A stretch of DNA of 64,000 bases from CAYVUB01 sp964454675 (GTDB lineage Bacteria > Bacteroidota > Bacteroidia > Flavobacteriales > Flavobacteriaceae): positions 16,805 to 80,804 of the forward strand of contig CAYVUB010000010.1 in NCBI GenBank assembly GCA_964454675.1. Reading direction: 5' to 3'. Shown here piece by piece: positions 17,839 to 26,482 of this stretch. The position numbers and the translations under genes were made by a program. Every line of letters starts with the position of its first letter. Position 1 is the first letter of the stretch. The notes below the pieces were generated by a model that made no database searches, was not told the DNA's origin, and was given only the letters and a program-made list of their open reading frames with translations.

Positions 17839-18132
17839 TTACAAAGAAATTACGCCTTCAACATTTTCTATGACTTCTTTATATTTTGCAATAACAGCTT
17901 CGGGATTTTCCATGTTCAGATTAATAGAAACACTTGTATATTTGCCGTTTTTTGATGGTGTGGTGTGTATTACCGCACCCATATTATTAAACAAATCTTC
18001 TATTTGCTGTACTTTGCCTTTATCTGTAACTACAATAAATTTATATAAATATTCTGATGGCCAGCTTGCGGTATCGTAAAGCTGCTCTTTTAACTTTTTA
18101 TAAAATTCTTCGGTGTTTTTTTCGGTATCCAT
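17839..18132 (-). CDS. DUF493 (YbeD-like) protein
   Basis: A 97-aa ferredoxin-fold protein of the DUF493/YbeD family (WPSEYLYKFIVVTDKGKVQQIEDLF, then TTPSKNGKYTSVSINLNM; about residues 24-75). It resembles ACT-type regulatory domains; family function is not established beyond possible links to lipoylation in E. coli. It is transcribed divergently from the ATPase gene, with back-to-back -7 boxes in between. Confidence 0.85.
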   Translation of the reverse strand: MDTEKNTEEFYKKLKEQLYDTASWPSEYLYKFIVVTDKGKVQQIEDLFNNMGAVIHTTPSKNGKYTSVSINLNMENPEAVIAKYKEVIENVEGVISL

Positions 18133-18151
18133 CTCTTCTTTTTATACAAAT

Positions 18152-18173
18152 GCAAAGATACATTTAACTTTGC
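18152..18173. promoter_or_regulatory. Back-to-back divergent promoters
   Basis: TATCTTTGC on the minus strand (18160-18152) and TAACTTTGC on the plus strand (18165-18173) both match TAnnTTTGC exactly and are separated by 4 bp. Each polymerase footprint must cover the other -7 box, so the DUF493 and ATPase promoters should compete. The plus box rules out the upstream ATG at 18113 as the ATPase start. Confidence 0.6.
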
Positions 18174-18217
18174 ATTTTTTAATTAGTATTTTAATTCCGA
18201 TTTTTACAACCAAAATC

Positions 18218-18766
18218 TTGCCAAAATTGAATACAAAAAGAATTGTCATAACCGGCGGTCCCGGAACAGGAAAATCGTCAATTATTAACGAATTAAGAAA
18301 ACGAGGGCATATATGTTTTGAAGAAATATCTCGTCAGGTTACCTTAGATGCCCGTAAAAACGGGGTTGAGCAATTGTTTTTAACACAACCGTTACTTTTT
18401 AGCGAATTGCTGCTTGAAGGCAGAAAAAAACAGCATCAGGAAACATCAAATCATCCCAACACTACCGTATTTCTCGACAGAGGCTTGCCCGATGTTTTGG
18501 CATATATGGATTATTACAATACCGGTTATCCAAACAATTTCATAGAAATCTGTAAAGCTCATTTGTACGATACCGTTTTTATTTTGGCACCATGGCAGGA
18601 AATTTTTGTGAGTGACAGTGTGCGGTATGAAACCTTCGACCAGGCACAGCTTATCCACAATCATTTGCTTAATACCTACAGTAAATTTAATTACAACTTA
18701 CTTGATGTGCCATTTGAAAGTATAAAAAAACGTGCCGATTTTATTTTAGATGTTTTAAATTTATAG
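18218..18766 (+). CDS. P-loop ATPase/kinase (AAA_28-like)
   Basis: About 182 aa. The start is a TTG at 18218 or 18227 (LNTKRIVITGGPGTGKSS), because the promoter at 18165-18173 lies downstream of the only upstream ATG. Walker A is TGGPGTGKSS near residue 10, and a lid/Walker-B-like DRGLPDVLAYMDYY segment follows near 85. The compact fold resembles AAA_28/NadR-type nucleotide kinases, but the substrate is unknown. Its stop overlaps the alternative GTG of recQ, so the two genes form an operon with fmt. Confidence 0.75.
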   Translation: MPKLNTKRIVITGGPGTGKSSIINELRKRGHICFEEISRQVTLDARKNGVEQLFLTQPLLFSELLLEGRKKQHQETSNHPNTTVFLDRGLPDVLAYMDYYNTGYPNNFIEICKAHLYDTVFILAPWQEIFVSDSVRYETFDQAQLIHNHLLNTYSKFNYNLLDVPFESIKKRADFILDVLNL

Positions 18767-18768
18767 TG

Positions 18769-20670
18769 ATGCAGCATCCTATTAACATTTTAGAACGTTA
18801 CTGGAACCACACATCATTCAGACCGTTACAGGAAGACATTATCAATGCGGTACTGAATAATGAGGACACCTTTGCACTACTGCCTACCGGCGGAGGAAAA
18901 TCGGTATGTTTTCAAATTCCGGCATTAATAAAAGAAGGCATTTGTATTGTCGTCTCGCCGTTAATTGCCTTGATGAAAGACCAGGTAAAACACTTGAACG
19001 ACAAAGGCATCAAAGCCATTGCCTTGCCAAGCGGCGTGAGCTATAAGGATATGGATATGCTTCTGGATAACTGTATCTACGGAAATTATAAATTTTTATA
19101 CCTGTCGCCCGAACGCTTACAGCAAACCATTGTTCAAGAGCGTATTCAGCAAATGAACGTTAACCTTATTGCGGTTGATGAAGCACATTGTATTTCACAA
19201 TGGGGCAACGATTTCAGACCGTCATACAGGAAGATTTCTATTTTAAGGCAACTGCATCCGTCTGTAAATATCATTGCACTTACGGCAACCGCTAAGCCCA
19301 AAGTGGTTGACGACATTGTAAACGAGTTGGATTTTATTGCGCCCAAAATATTCAGAGCCTCATTTGCAAGGCCTAATATTGCGTATTTGCTTATAAATAC
19401 CGAAGATAAATATTACAAAATAGGACAGATTTTAAAAAAACATCAGGGTTCGTCCATTATTTATGTAAGAACCCGCAAAGCAACCATTGAAATTCATCAG
19501 TTTTTAAAATCGAAAGGATTTACAAGCGCATTTTTTCACGGCGGCATCAGCAATAAAGAAAAACAGGATTATCTGGAACAATGGACAAACGGCAAAGTGC
19601 AGATTATGGTAGCCACAACCGCTTTTGGAATGGGTATTGACAAGGCCGATGTAACAACCATCATCCACACAGATTTGCCCGAAAGCCTTGAAAGTTATTA
19701 TCAGGAAGCCGGACGCGCCGGAAGAAACGGCAATAGCGCTTATGCCGTAATTATCAAAAATAAAGCCGATGAAATTCAGCTTAAAGAACAATTTCTGAAT
19801 TCATTACCAACGGTTGACGATTTAAAACTTATTTACAGAAAACTCTGCAACTATTTCCAGATTTCGTACGGCGAAGGCGACATGACACAACACCGGTTTG
19901 ATTTCAACAATTTCTGCAAAACCTATAATTTTAATACTTCAGCCACGTATAACGCCTTTCAGGTTTTTGACAGAAACGGCATCCTAAGTTTATCGCAAGA
20001 ATTTCACCTGCAATCAAAATTACAGTTTTTAATCAGCAGCCAGGCATTGTTTCATTATCTGGAAACCCATAAAAATTTTGACACGCCCGTAAAAGTTATT
20101 TTAAGAACTTACGGCGGTATTTTTGATAATTTGCTGACCGTAAACCTAACTGTTATTGCCGATAAATCATCGGTACCGGAAAAGGAAATTATCAGTATTT
20201 TACAGCATCTTAAACAAGATAATATTGTCGAGTTTCAGTTTTCAAATACCGATTCGGAAGTTACTTTTTTACAACCTCGTGAAGATGATAAAACCATCAA
20301 CCGTATTGCAAAAAACGTACAGCAAAGTAAACTTCTGGCATCAGAAAAAATACAAGCCGTTATTGATTACACCAACAATACAACACAATGTAAAAGTATA
20401 TTATTGCTGAATTATTTTGGCGAGAAAACAGCAAAAGCCTGTGGGATATGCAGTTATTGTATTGGTAAAAAACCGGCAGAAACTTTCGATTTTAAAACTG
20501 CTACGCAGCAAATTATCAATCAGTTAGAACACAAACCCATGACTTCAAGAGAATTGCTTGAACAACTGGACATTACAGAAACACATTTATTAGAAACCAT
20601 AAAAATGCTTGTGGAAAACAATATACTGGAACTTACCACAACCAACAAATACAAAATAAAACACACATGA
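18769..20670 (+). CDS. recQ: ATP-dependent DNA helicase RecQ
   Basis: A 633-aa superfamily II 3'-5' helicase. Motif I is LPTGGGKSVCFQIP near residue 40, the DEAH box is AVDEAHCISQWGNDFR near 136, and motif VI is YYQEAGRAGRNG near 300. The zinc-binding RQC part is present with its cysteines (CKSILLLNYFG... CGICSYC). After it comes a winged-helix-like tail (TSRELLEQLDITETHLLETI) instead of an HRDC domain. RecQ processes replication forks and recombination intermediates. ATG at 18769 chosen over the GTG 3 bp earlier. It overlaps fmt by 4 bp (ATGA). Confidence 0.95.
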   Translation: MQHPINILERYWNHTSFRPLQEDIINAVLNNEDTFALLPTGGGKSVCFQIPALIKEGICIVVSPLIALMKDQVKHLNDKGIKAIALPSGVSYKDMDMLLDNCIYGNYKFLYLSPERLQQTIVQERIQQMNVNLIAVDEAHCISQWGNDFRPSYRKISILRQLHPSVNIIALTATAKPKVVDDIVNELDFIAPKIFRASFARPNIAYLLINTEDKYYKIGQILKKHQGSSIIYVRTRKATIEIHQFLKSKGFTSAFFHGGISNKEKQDYLEQWTNGKVQIMVATTAFGMGIDKADVTTIIHTDLPESLESYYQEAGRAGRNGNSAYAVIIKNKADEIQLKEQFLNSLPTVDDLKLIYRKLCNYFQISYGEGDMTQHRFDFNNFCKTYNFNTSATYNAFQVFDRNGILSLSQEFHLQSKLQFLISSQALFHYLETHKNFDTPVKVILRTYGGIFDNLLTVNLTVIADKSSVPEKEIISILQHLKQDNIVEFQFSNTDSEVTFLQPREDDKTINRIAKNVQQSKLLASEKIQAVIDYTNNTTQCKSILLLNYFGEKTAKACGICSYCIGKKPAETFDFKTATQQIINQLEHKPMTSRELLEQLDITETHLLETIKMLVENNILELTTTNKYKIKHT

Positions 20671-21617
20671 AACGTTCACTTCGCATCGTGTTTATGGGAA
20701 CCCCTGAGTTTGCCGTAGCCACTTTAAAATCCCTTATAGAACATCAATATCAGGTAGTTGGCGTAATCACAGCACCCGATAAACCTGCCGGAAGAGGGCA
20801 GAAATTACAGGAATCTGATGTTAAAAAATATGCGTTGTCGCAAAACCTGAATATCTTACAGCCTACCAATTTAAAAGACCAAACGTTTCTTGAAGAATTA
20901 AAAAGCCTCAATGCCAATTTACAAATAGTTGTCGCTTTCAGGATGCTGCCCGAAGCCGTGTGGAAAATGCCCAAATACGGAACGTTCAACCTGCATGCAT
21001 CGTTATTGCCCAACTACAGAGGTGCAGCACCTATACATTGGGCAATAATAAACGGTGAAACAAAAACCGGAGTTACCACATTTTTTATTGACGAAAAAAT
21101 TGATACCGGAGCGATGATTTTGCAGCAAGAAACCAATATTGCCCACGATGAAACCGTAGGCAGCCTTCACGACAAATTAATGGCTATAGGCAGTAACTTG
21201 GTCATTGAAACCGTAAAACTTATAGAAACCCAAAATGTAACCACCACAATACAACCCGCATCGGGTAATCTTAAAACCGCTTACAAACTCAATAAAGACA
21301 ACTGTAAGATTGACTGGAACGATAATCTGGATACCATTTACAATAAAATACGCGGACTCAACCCGTTTCCTGCCGCATGGTGCTATTTAAAAACCAAAGA
21401 TGATACTTTAGCGGTCAAAATTTTTAAAGTCGAAAAAGAAAAGGCACCACATCAAAAATCTTCAGGAAGTATTATAAGTGATAAAAACGAACTCAAAATT
21501 GCCGTCAAAGACGGTTATATCATTATTAAAGAATTGCAGCTTCCGGGAAAACGAAAAATGGACATCAAATCGCTTTTAAACGGTTTTCAATTTTATGAAG
21601 AAGATAAAATGCTGTAA
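20667..21617 (+). CDS. fmt: Methionyl-tRNA formyltransferase
   Basis: A 316-aa enzyme that formylates initiator Met-tRNA with 10-formyl-THF. The N-terminal Rossmann part begins RIVFMGTPEFAV. The catalytic formyltransferase motif FNLHASLLPNYRGAAPIHWA (about residues 108-128) carries the conserved Asn and His, followed by the GVTTFFIDEKIDTGAM loop with the Asp. The C-terminal tRNA-binding domain starts near 210 (IRGLNPFPAAWCYL). Co-translated with recQ through an ATGA overlap. Confidence 0.95.
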   Translation: MKRSLRIVFMGTPEFAVATLKSLIEHQYQVVGVITAPDKPAGRGQKLQESDVKKYALSQNLNILQPTNLKDQTFLEELKSLNANLQIVVAFRMLPEAVWKMPKYGTFNLHASLLPNYRGAAPIHWAIINGETKTGVTTFFIDEKIDTGAMILQQETNIAHDETVGSLHDKLMAIGSNLVIETVKLIETQNVTTTIQPASGNLKTAYKLNKDNCKIDWNDNLDTIYNKIRGLNPFPAAWCYLKTKDDTLAVKIFKVEKEKAPHQKSSGSIISDKNELKIAVKDGYIIIKELQLPGKRKMDIKSLLNGFQFYEEDKML

Positions 21618-21722
21618 ACCCTTAGTATTACTCGATTTTTAAAAAAATCCGATGAAATACACAGCCTTTATTAACAAATGCCTAAAGTTATCAACAATAA
21701 TTTGTATTTCCCTTGCTATTAC

Positions 21723-21752
21723 TTGCATGAATGGATAATCCGTATAAATTTG
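21723..21752 (+). promoter_or_regulatory. Promoter for the HU gene
   Basis: TTG (21723-21725), a 19-bp spacer, then TAAATTTG (21745-21752), both matching the Bacteroidota consensus. The leader would be about 55 nt. Confidence 0.6.
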
Positions 21753-21812
21753 TAGAAGGATTTAACAAAAAACGTTTAACCCAACTATTTAATAATTAAA
21801 AAATTAAACTTT

Positions 21813-22085
21813 ATGAACAAAACGGATTTAATCAATGGAATGGCGGAAAACGCCGGAATTACTAAAGCTGCTGCTAAAAAAGCATTAGATTCATTATTAA
21901 TTGACATCGAAGGAGCTTTACAAAAAGGCAACAGAGTTTCTTTAGTAGGATTTGGTTCTTGGGCAGTTTCTAAAAGATCTGCAAGAGAAGGAAGAAACCC
22001 TCAAACCGGTAAAACTATAAAAATCAAAGCTAAAAATGTAGTTAAATTTAAAGCAGGAGCTGATTTAAGCAGAGCTGTAAACTAA
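21813..22085 (+). CDS. hup: HU-family nucleoid DNA-binding protein
   Basis: A 90-aa HU/IHF-type protein of standard length: helical dimerisation region MNKTDLINGMAENAGITKAAAKKAL, then beta arms containing VSLVGFGSWAVSKRSAREGRNPQTG, the DNA-contacting tip, and a C-terminal FKAGADLSRAVN. HU bends and compacts DNA. It stands alone, with its own promoter and a strong terminator, as expected for a highly expressed gene. Confidence 0.95.
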   Translation: MNKTDLINGMAENAGITKAAAKKALDSLLIDIEGALQKGNRVSLVGFGSWAVSKRSAREGRNPQTGKTIKIKAKNVVKFKAGADLSRAVN

Positions 22086-22111
22086 TTACTTCATAGCATG
22101 AAAACTTAAAG

Positions 22112-22140
22112 CCCGCTTAAAAAAGCGGGTTTTTGTTTTG
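22112..22140 (+). terminator. Intrinsic terminator after HU
   Basis: CCCGCTT (22112-22118), loop AAAA, AAGCGGG (22123-22129), then TTTTTGTTTT. Confidence 0.85.
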
Positions 22141-22207
22141 TGTAATTTTAATCCCTGTATATTGTTTTTTGAAAAAAAAACATTAGATTTATTGAAAATC
22201 ATGACCT

Positions 22208-22768
22208 ATGATTACAATAAAACCAAAAAAAGGCAACTTACTTATCGCAGAGCCATCCATAATTGGCGACACCTCTTTTAACCGCTCAGTAATATTACTG
22301 GCAGACCATTCTGCCGAAGGTTCTGTAGGGTTTATACTCAACAAACCTTTAGATTTTATACTGAAAGAGCTTATTCCCGGAACAGAATGTGAGTTTAAAA
22401 TATATAACGGCGGTCCTGTGGAACAGGACAATTTGTATTTTATCCATAATGTTCCAGAACTGATACCACAGAGCATCGAGATTTCCGATGGTGTTTTTTG
22501 GGGCGGCGATTTTGACATCGCTTTACAACATATCAATTCGGGAGAGATTACAGCTTCAAACATCCGGCTTTTTCTGGGATATTCCGGTTGGGAAGCCAAT
22601 CAGTTAGAGCGAGAATTAAATGAAAATACATGGGTTATTACCAAAAACAGCTATGAAAAAACGATTATTGAAAAGGATGATGCCGATTTTTGGAAAGAAA
22701 AAATGCTCGAATTTGGCGGTAGTTACAGTCTATGGTCAAACGCACCCGAAAATCCCAGTTATAATTAA
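22208..22768 (+). CDS. YqgE/AlgH family protein
   Basis: A 186-aa protein with the full YqgE signature: KGNLLIAEPSIIGDTSFNRSVILLADH at the N-terminus (key residues PxxxxxxFxRSVILL), GSVGFILNKPL near 38, YNGGPVEQDNLYFIH near 64 and FLGYSGWEANQLERELNENTW near 120. Family role is uncertain (putative transcriptional regulator AlgH in pseudomonads). It converges on the aminotransferase gene with a 4-bp overlap of the 3' ends. The HU-YqgE-aminotransferase-START order is typical of flavobacteria. Confidence 0.9.
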   Translation: MITIKPKKGNLLIAEPSIIGDTSFNRSVILLADHSAEGSVGFILNKPLDFILKELIPGTECEFKIYNGGPVEQDNLYFIHNVPELIPQSIEISDGVFWGGDFDIALQHINSGEITASNIRLFLGYSGWEANQLERELNENTWVITKNSYEKTIIEKDDADFWKEKMLEFGGSYSLWSNAPENPSYN

Positions 22769-23610
22769 GACAACCTTAATTTTGTATTGAGCTTTAGCAT
22801 CAGCTGTTTTGAAACTTCGGCAGCAAACGTTTTTTTTCTGTAGGATGCAACCGGCTGGATACCTGCAATAATATTGCTAATAAACAGTTCATCGGCTTTT
22901 TGAAGTTCAAATGATGATATGGATGCTTCTTCAAACCGGTAATCGTCCATTGTTTTAATAATATCAATAAGCTGCTTACGCATAATGCCTTTTAAGCATC
23001 CATCAGATAACGGTGGTGTTTTTATAACTTTATCTTTTACCAAAAACACATTTCCGTTTAAGGCTTCAATTACATTTTTATCGGTATTAAGCAACAAACA
23101 GTTATGCAGATTATTCTCTTTGGCATAGATGCTTCCAAGTACATTGATGATTTTGTTATTGGTCTTTAAGGTTGATAGCAAACCCGGAGTTACAAAATAA
23201 TCCTTAAACAAATCAATGGTATAATTATGAACGGCATCGACATTGTAAAAATCATCTGGCAATTCTTCAACTGCAATATTGTATTGAATATCATTTGATT
23301 GCGGCGTGTATTTACCGCCTTCTACCCTGTGCACGTTAAACCGTACGCGAGCCGTGGATTTTATCAAATTATTGGCGGTAACGGTTTTAAGGATTTCGCT
23401 TTCTAAAAATTCCATTGTAAAGTTCATAGGAATTTCCATACGCAGGATTCTCATAGATGCCATTAGCCGGAAATAATGGTCTTCCCAAAACAAAATTTTT
23501 CCATAAACAACTTTAAGGGTTTCAAATAACGCATCGCCATATTGATAACCTCTGTTTGACAGTGAAAGTTGTTGTTGCGAATCGTGAAGTGTGCCGTTCA
23601 AATTAATCAT
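22765..23610 (-). CDS. Class IV PLP aminotransferase (branched-chain aminotransferase or aminodeoxychorismate lyase type)
   Basis: A 281-aa fold-type IV PLP enzyme. The opening NRGYQYGDALFETLKV and the LLSTLKTNNKIINVLGSIYA segment (about 145-165, lysine Schiff-base region) are diagnostic, followed by LNTDKNVIEALNGNVFLVKD and PPLSDGCLKGIMRKQ. The subgroup contains branched-chain aminotransferase, D-amino-acid transaminase and PabC; I cannot separate them reliably, but PabC-like is plausible because such solitary genes often supply p-aminobenzoate. A promoter nested in a terminator lies just upstream. Confidence 0.8.
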   Translation of the reverse strand: MINLNGTLHDSQQQLSLSNRGYQYGDALFETLKVVYGKILFWEDHYFRLMASMRILRMEIPMNFTMEFLESEILKTVTANNLIKSTARVRFNVHRVEGGKYTPQSNDIQYNIAVEELPDDFYNVDAVHNYTIDLFKDYFVTPGLLSTLKTNNKIINVLGSIYAKENNLHNCLLLNTDKNVIEALNGNVFLVKDKVIKTPPLSDGCLKGIMRKQLIDIIKTMDDYRFEEASISSFELQKADELFISNIIAGIQPVASYRKKTFAAEVSKQLMLKLNTKLRLS

Positions 23611-23645
23611 AAAAAATCCCGATGTTTAATATCGGGACAAATATA
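23611..23645 (-). promoter_or_regulatory. Terminator hairpin with nested promoter
   Basis: On the minus strand TATATTTG (23645-23638), an exact -7 box, is followed at once by TCCCGAT, a 7-nt loop, ATCGGGA and TTTTTT running into the ATG at 23610. Readthrough RNA from the START-like gene would form the hairpin and terminate; RNA starting at the nested promoter (about 23634-23631) would lack most of the first arm and escape. Confidence 0.55.
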
Positions 23646-23665
23646 TAACTTTAAAAAACGTTTGG

Positions 23666-24058
23666 CTATATAGAGCCTAAAACCTGTTTTAAATCTGAAA
23701 TTTGATTTTCCCAAAGCATTTTTGCTTCGTCTATTTCATCTTCTTCTGCAAAATCCGTGATGATAACAGAAACATCTTTGGTGATTTCATCTTCCTGAAT
23801 TCTCATTTCAAAATAATAAGATTCATCTTCTTCTTCATCTGCCAGCCATCTGAACTTTACGCGCTCACCGCTTTTTTTGTTAATCAATTTGGCTTTTTCT
23901 TCACCATCATCCCAAATAAATGTGAATATCTCACCACGGGAATTTACATCATCTGCAAACCATTCTGACAATCCCGAAGGTGTTGACATATATTGATATA
24001 ACAATTGCGGAGATGAATGAATGGGGAATTCGATTTCAAACTTGATTTTATCTTCCAT
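23666..24058 (-). CDS. START-like (SRPBCC) domain protein
   Basis: A 130-aa protein of the START-like/AHSA1 fold: FEIEFPIHSSPQLLYQYMSTPSGLSEWFADDV at the N-terminus (only landmarks SPQLLY and SEWFADDV given weight), GERVKFRWLADEEEDESYYFEM in the middle, and ISDLKQVLGSI at the C-terminus. It is strongly acidic. The helix-grip fold binds hydrophobic ligands in other families; here no ligand is known. It is conserved beside the class IV aminotransferase in Flavobacteriaceae. The gene is followed by the nested terminator/promoter. Confidence 0.85.
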   Translation of the reverse strand: MEDKIKFEIEFPIHSSPQLLYQYMSTPSGLSEWFADDVNSRGEIFTFIWDDGEEKAKLINKKSGERVKFRWLADEEEDESYYFEMRIQEDEITKDVSVIITDFAEEDEIDEAKMLWENQISDLKQVLGSI

Positions 24059-24144
24059 AAGATGCTTTATTTTGCACGCTCAAGATATAATTAATTGTTT
24101 AGTTTAAAAAACTAATTTTATAAAATAATTTAGACGCGTAATAT

Positions 24145-24175
24145 TTGCAGCGATAAATTTTGTTATTATATTTGC
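24145..24175 (+). promoter_or_regulatory. Promoter for tRNA-Met
   Basis: TTG (24145-24147), 19-bp spacer, TATATTTGC (24167-24175). It is nearly identical in layout and -7 sequence to the tRNA-Ser promoter at 61165-61196. Confidence 0.65.
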
Positions 24176-24186
24176 ACCCTCAATTT

Positions 24187-24260
24187 GGCGAGATAGCTCA
24201 GTTGGTTAGAGCGTCGGATTCATAACCCGGAGGTCCCGAGTTCAAATCTCGGTCTCGCTA
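24187..24260 (+). tRNA. tRNA-Met(CAT), elongator type
   Basis: A 74-nt cloverleaf: acceptor GGCGAGA pairs with TCTCGCT (one G-T end pair), D-arm GCTC/GAGC, anticodon loop TTCATAA with anticodon CAT, variable AGGTC, T-arm CCGAG-TTCAAAT-CTCGG. The 3' CCA is not encoded. The paired position 1-72 argues for elongator rather than initiator tRNA; a tRNA-Ile2 role (CAT modified to lysidine) cannot be excluded by sequence alone. Confidence 0.9.
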
Positions 24261-24268
24261 CAATAAAG

Positions 24269-24315
24269 ACTCATTGATTATCAATATTTAATAGTTGATT
24301 TCAATGAGTTTTTTT
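24269..24315 (+). terminator. Intrinsic terminator after tRNA-Met
   Basis: ACTCATTGA (24269-24277) pairs with TCAATGAGT (24301-24309), with an inner ATCAA/TTGAT stem, followed by TTTTTT. Confidence 0.75.
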
Positions 24316-24557
24316 ATTACTAAATTGCTGATTGCATACGAAAATGCATATAATGGCAGCAATATATAAAGCACATAGAACCAAAAATATACTACGGTGG
24401 TCGTACAGCACCGGAAGATTTCATCAAACGGTTTTATTTTTTTTATTTGCAGCAGTACAAAACTTATTGCGGCGAACTCATTTAAACCTCTCAAGATTTA
24501 CAGAAACCCAAACTATAATTGAGCTCAATAAGTGTATAAAACTAATATTGATTTTAA

Positions 24558-25445
24558 ATGAAACGGAAAGATTTTTTAAAAATTATAGGGATACTACCGG
24601 CTGGCACTGCCGCAATGGGATTAGGAAGTCTTAAGCTTCTTAACGACTCGCTTCCCAAATCAGAAAAAATGCCGGTACTTTTTATAGGGCACGGCTCGCC
24701 TATGAATGGTATTCAAGATACTGAATTTAGCCAAGGCTGGAGCAATATGGCAAAAAAAATCAGCGAACCAAAAGTTGTACTGGTAGTTTCCGCACATTGG
24801 GAAACACGAGGGACTTACATTACCGCTATGGAGCATCCAAGAACCATTCACGATTTTGGAGGCTTTCCGCAAGCACTGTATGACGTACAATATCCGGCAC
24901 CCGGAAATCCTGATTTTGCAAAAGAAACAGCCAATATGATTAAATCTGTAAATGTTGGCTTAGACCACGACTGGGGACTCGATCATGGCACATGGACAGT
25001 CGTAAGACACATGTACCCCGATGCAAATATCCCTGTGTTACAGTTAAGTATCGATTTTACAAAACCTGCACAATTTCATCATGATTTAGGCTCACAACTA
25101 CAGGCTTTACGTCATAAAGGCGTGTTGATTATAGGTAGTGGAAACATGGTTCACAACCTTCGTATGGTGGCTTGGGATAAAATAAGAACCAATGAGGATT
25201 ACGGTTATGACTGGGCACTGCAAATGAATGACAAATTTAAAGAGCTTATAAGCAGCGGCGATAATAAAAGTATGATTAACTATCAGACTATTGGCAGAGA
25301 AGCTTTACTGGCAGTTCCTACGCCCGAACATTACTATCCACTATTATACACTTTGGGTTTAAGAACTCCGAAAGATGATGTGATGTTTTTTAACGACAAG
25401 CCTGTTGGCGGCTCACTTACAATGACATCGGTAAAAATAGGGTAA
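24558..25445 (+). CDS. ygiD: YgiD-like extradiol dioxygenase (4,5-DOPA dioxygenase family)
   Basis: A 295-aa class III ring-cleaving dioxygenase homologue. The zinc/iron ligands are His45 in FIGHGSPMN, His80 in VVSAHWETRG and a later His in the HNLR segment; HDWGLDHGTWTVVRHMYP (about 137-155) is the family hallmark. Compared with cytoplasmic YgiD, it has an extra 35-residue N-terminus (MKRKDFLKIIGILPAGTAAM) that looks like a signal or anchor sequence. Physiological substrate in bacteria is unknown. Stands alone. Confidence 0.85.
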   Translation: MKRKDFLKIIGILPAGTAAMGLGSLKLLNDSLPKSEKMPVLFIGHGSPMNGIQDTEFSQGWSNMAKKISEPKVVLVVSAHWETRGTYITAMEHPRTIHDFGGFPQALYDVQYPAPGNPDFAKETANMIKSVNVGLDHDWGLDHGTWTVVRHMYPDANIPVLQLSIDFTKPAQFHHDLGSQLQALRHKGVLIIGSGNMVHNLRMVAWDKIRTNEDYGYDWALQMNDKFKELISSGDNKSMINYQTIGREALLAVPTPEHYYPLLYTLGLRTPKDDVMFFNDKPVGGSLTMTSVKIG

Positions 25446-25500
25446 AAACACGATTAACAGCAATAAAAAAGCCTGTTTGGTCTATGCTAAACAAACTTTT

Positions 25501-26304
25501 TCATTGCTTTGGAGTTATCTTATTTATTAATATTGAAGCTATTCCCGGAAAATATTGCCCGACAAACGCTATAATCTTTCCGTGACCTGTAAACACATAA
25601 GATTTCTTTCTTTTAGCTATTGCTTTAACCATTACTTTTGCTGCTTTTTCAGTAGCCCACATAAGATTTTTAGGTCTTGGGTCTTGCCTGTCAGGATGTA
25701 AAACACCTTCATTATCTACTTTTGCAATGTCAGAATCTACAAATCCCGGATGAATAACCGTACAACTCATCCCTGTGTGTTTTAATTCCAGTTGGAGGGT
25801 TTGCCCTATAGATCTTACGGCGGCTTTTGATGCACCATAGGCTCCTATATATGGATTAGGAACATAAGCAGCAACACTGCCTATAAGTACCAAGCGACCT
25901 TTGGAGATTTTTAAATGAGGTATAGCATATTTTGCTGTCATAGCCAAACCTGTTACATTAACATCCATTTGTCTTCGCCATTCGGCAGCGGTAAGTTGGT
26001 CAATATTTCCAAGTACTCCAAAACCCGCATTGGCAATGGCTACATCTATACGTTTAAAATGATTTACTATAACCAAAACAGCTTTTTCAACAGCAGCTTC
26101 TTCCTGCACATCACAAGGTACTACCAAACCTTCAGATCCCAATGCATTAATTTCAGACAACACTTGCTCCAATTGTTCTGTCCTGCGGGCAGACAGTGCC
26201 AACTTAGCCCCATGCCTTGCAAATTCATAAGCCATGTGCCTGCCTATTCCCGAAGATGCTCCGGTAATCCAAACTACTTTATCTTTAAAAACAGTTGTAT
26301 TCAT
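25501..26304 (-). CDS. SDR family NAD(P)-dependent oxidoreductase
   Basis: A 267-aa classical short-chain dehydrogenase: cofactor motif TGASSGIGRHMA near residue 14, NAG motif IANAGFGVLG near 90, catalytic Ser in LIGSVAAYVPN and the YGASK motif (Tyr and Lys) near 158. The DhrB-like C-terminus (VFTGHGKIIAFVGQYFPGIASILINK) could contact the membrane. Substrate unknown. It is convergent with the YgiD-like gene. Confidence 0.9.
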   Translation of the reverse strand: MNTTVFKDKVVWITGASSGIGRHMAYEFARHGAKLALSARRTEQLEQVLSEINALGSEGLVVPCDVQEEAAVEKAVLVIVNHFKRIDVAIANAGFGVLGNIDQLTAAEWRRQMDVNVTGLAMTAKYAIPHLKISKGRLVLIGSVAAYVPNPYIGAYGASKAAVRSIGQTLQLELKHTGMSCTVIHPGFVDSDIAKVDNEGVLHPDRQDPRPKNLMWATEKAAKVMVKAIAKRKKSYVFTGHGKIIAFVGQYFPGIASILINKITPKQ

Positions 26305-26451
26305 AATTATTTGATTTTTTTATTAAGAAGCTTAGTTTAGCTAACTTACAATTTTTTTATCCCAAAGCATAACTTTATCAGAATATCCCGAACAGACCGT
26401 ATGTAAAAATACCTTATATAATTAACCATTGCAAAACCATCAGGTTTTCCT

Positions 26452-26460
26452 TATTTTTGC
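26452..26460 (+). promoter_or_regulatory. -7 promoter box for the E1 gene
   Basis: TATTTTTGC is an exact TAnnTTTGC match. It lies downstream of the TTG at 26429, so translation must begin at 26474 or 26483. Confidence 0.55.
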
Positions 26461-26482
26461 AAAACACTTAAAAATGGTACTT

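Noticed and set aside
24316..24557. Overlapping short ORFs on both strands between tRNA-Met and the YgiD-like gene
   Set aside because: One plus frame reads YYGGRTAPEDFIKRF and looks protein-like, but it has no start codon, and a minus frame is merely hydrophobic. A prophage or integrase remnant beside the tRNA is possible but not supported.
25446..25500. Terminator between the YgiD-like and SDR genes
   Set aside because: A GTTTGG/CTAAAC stem with poly-A and poly-T flanks exists but is short and contains a G-T pair, so I did not list it.
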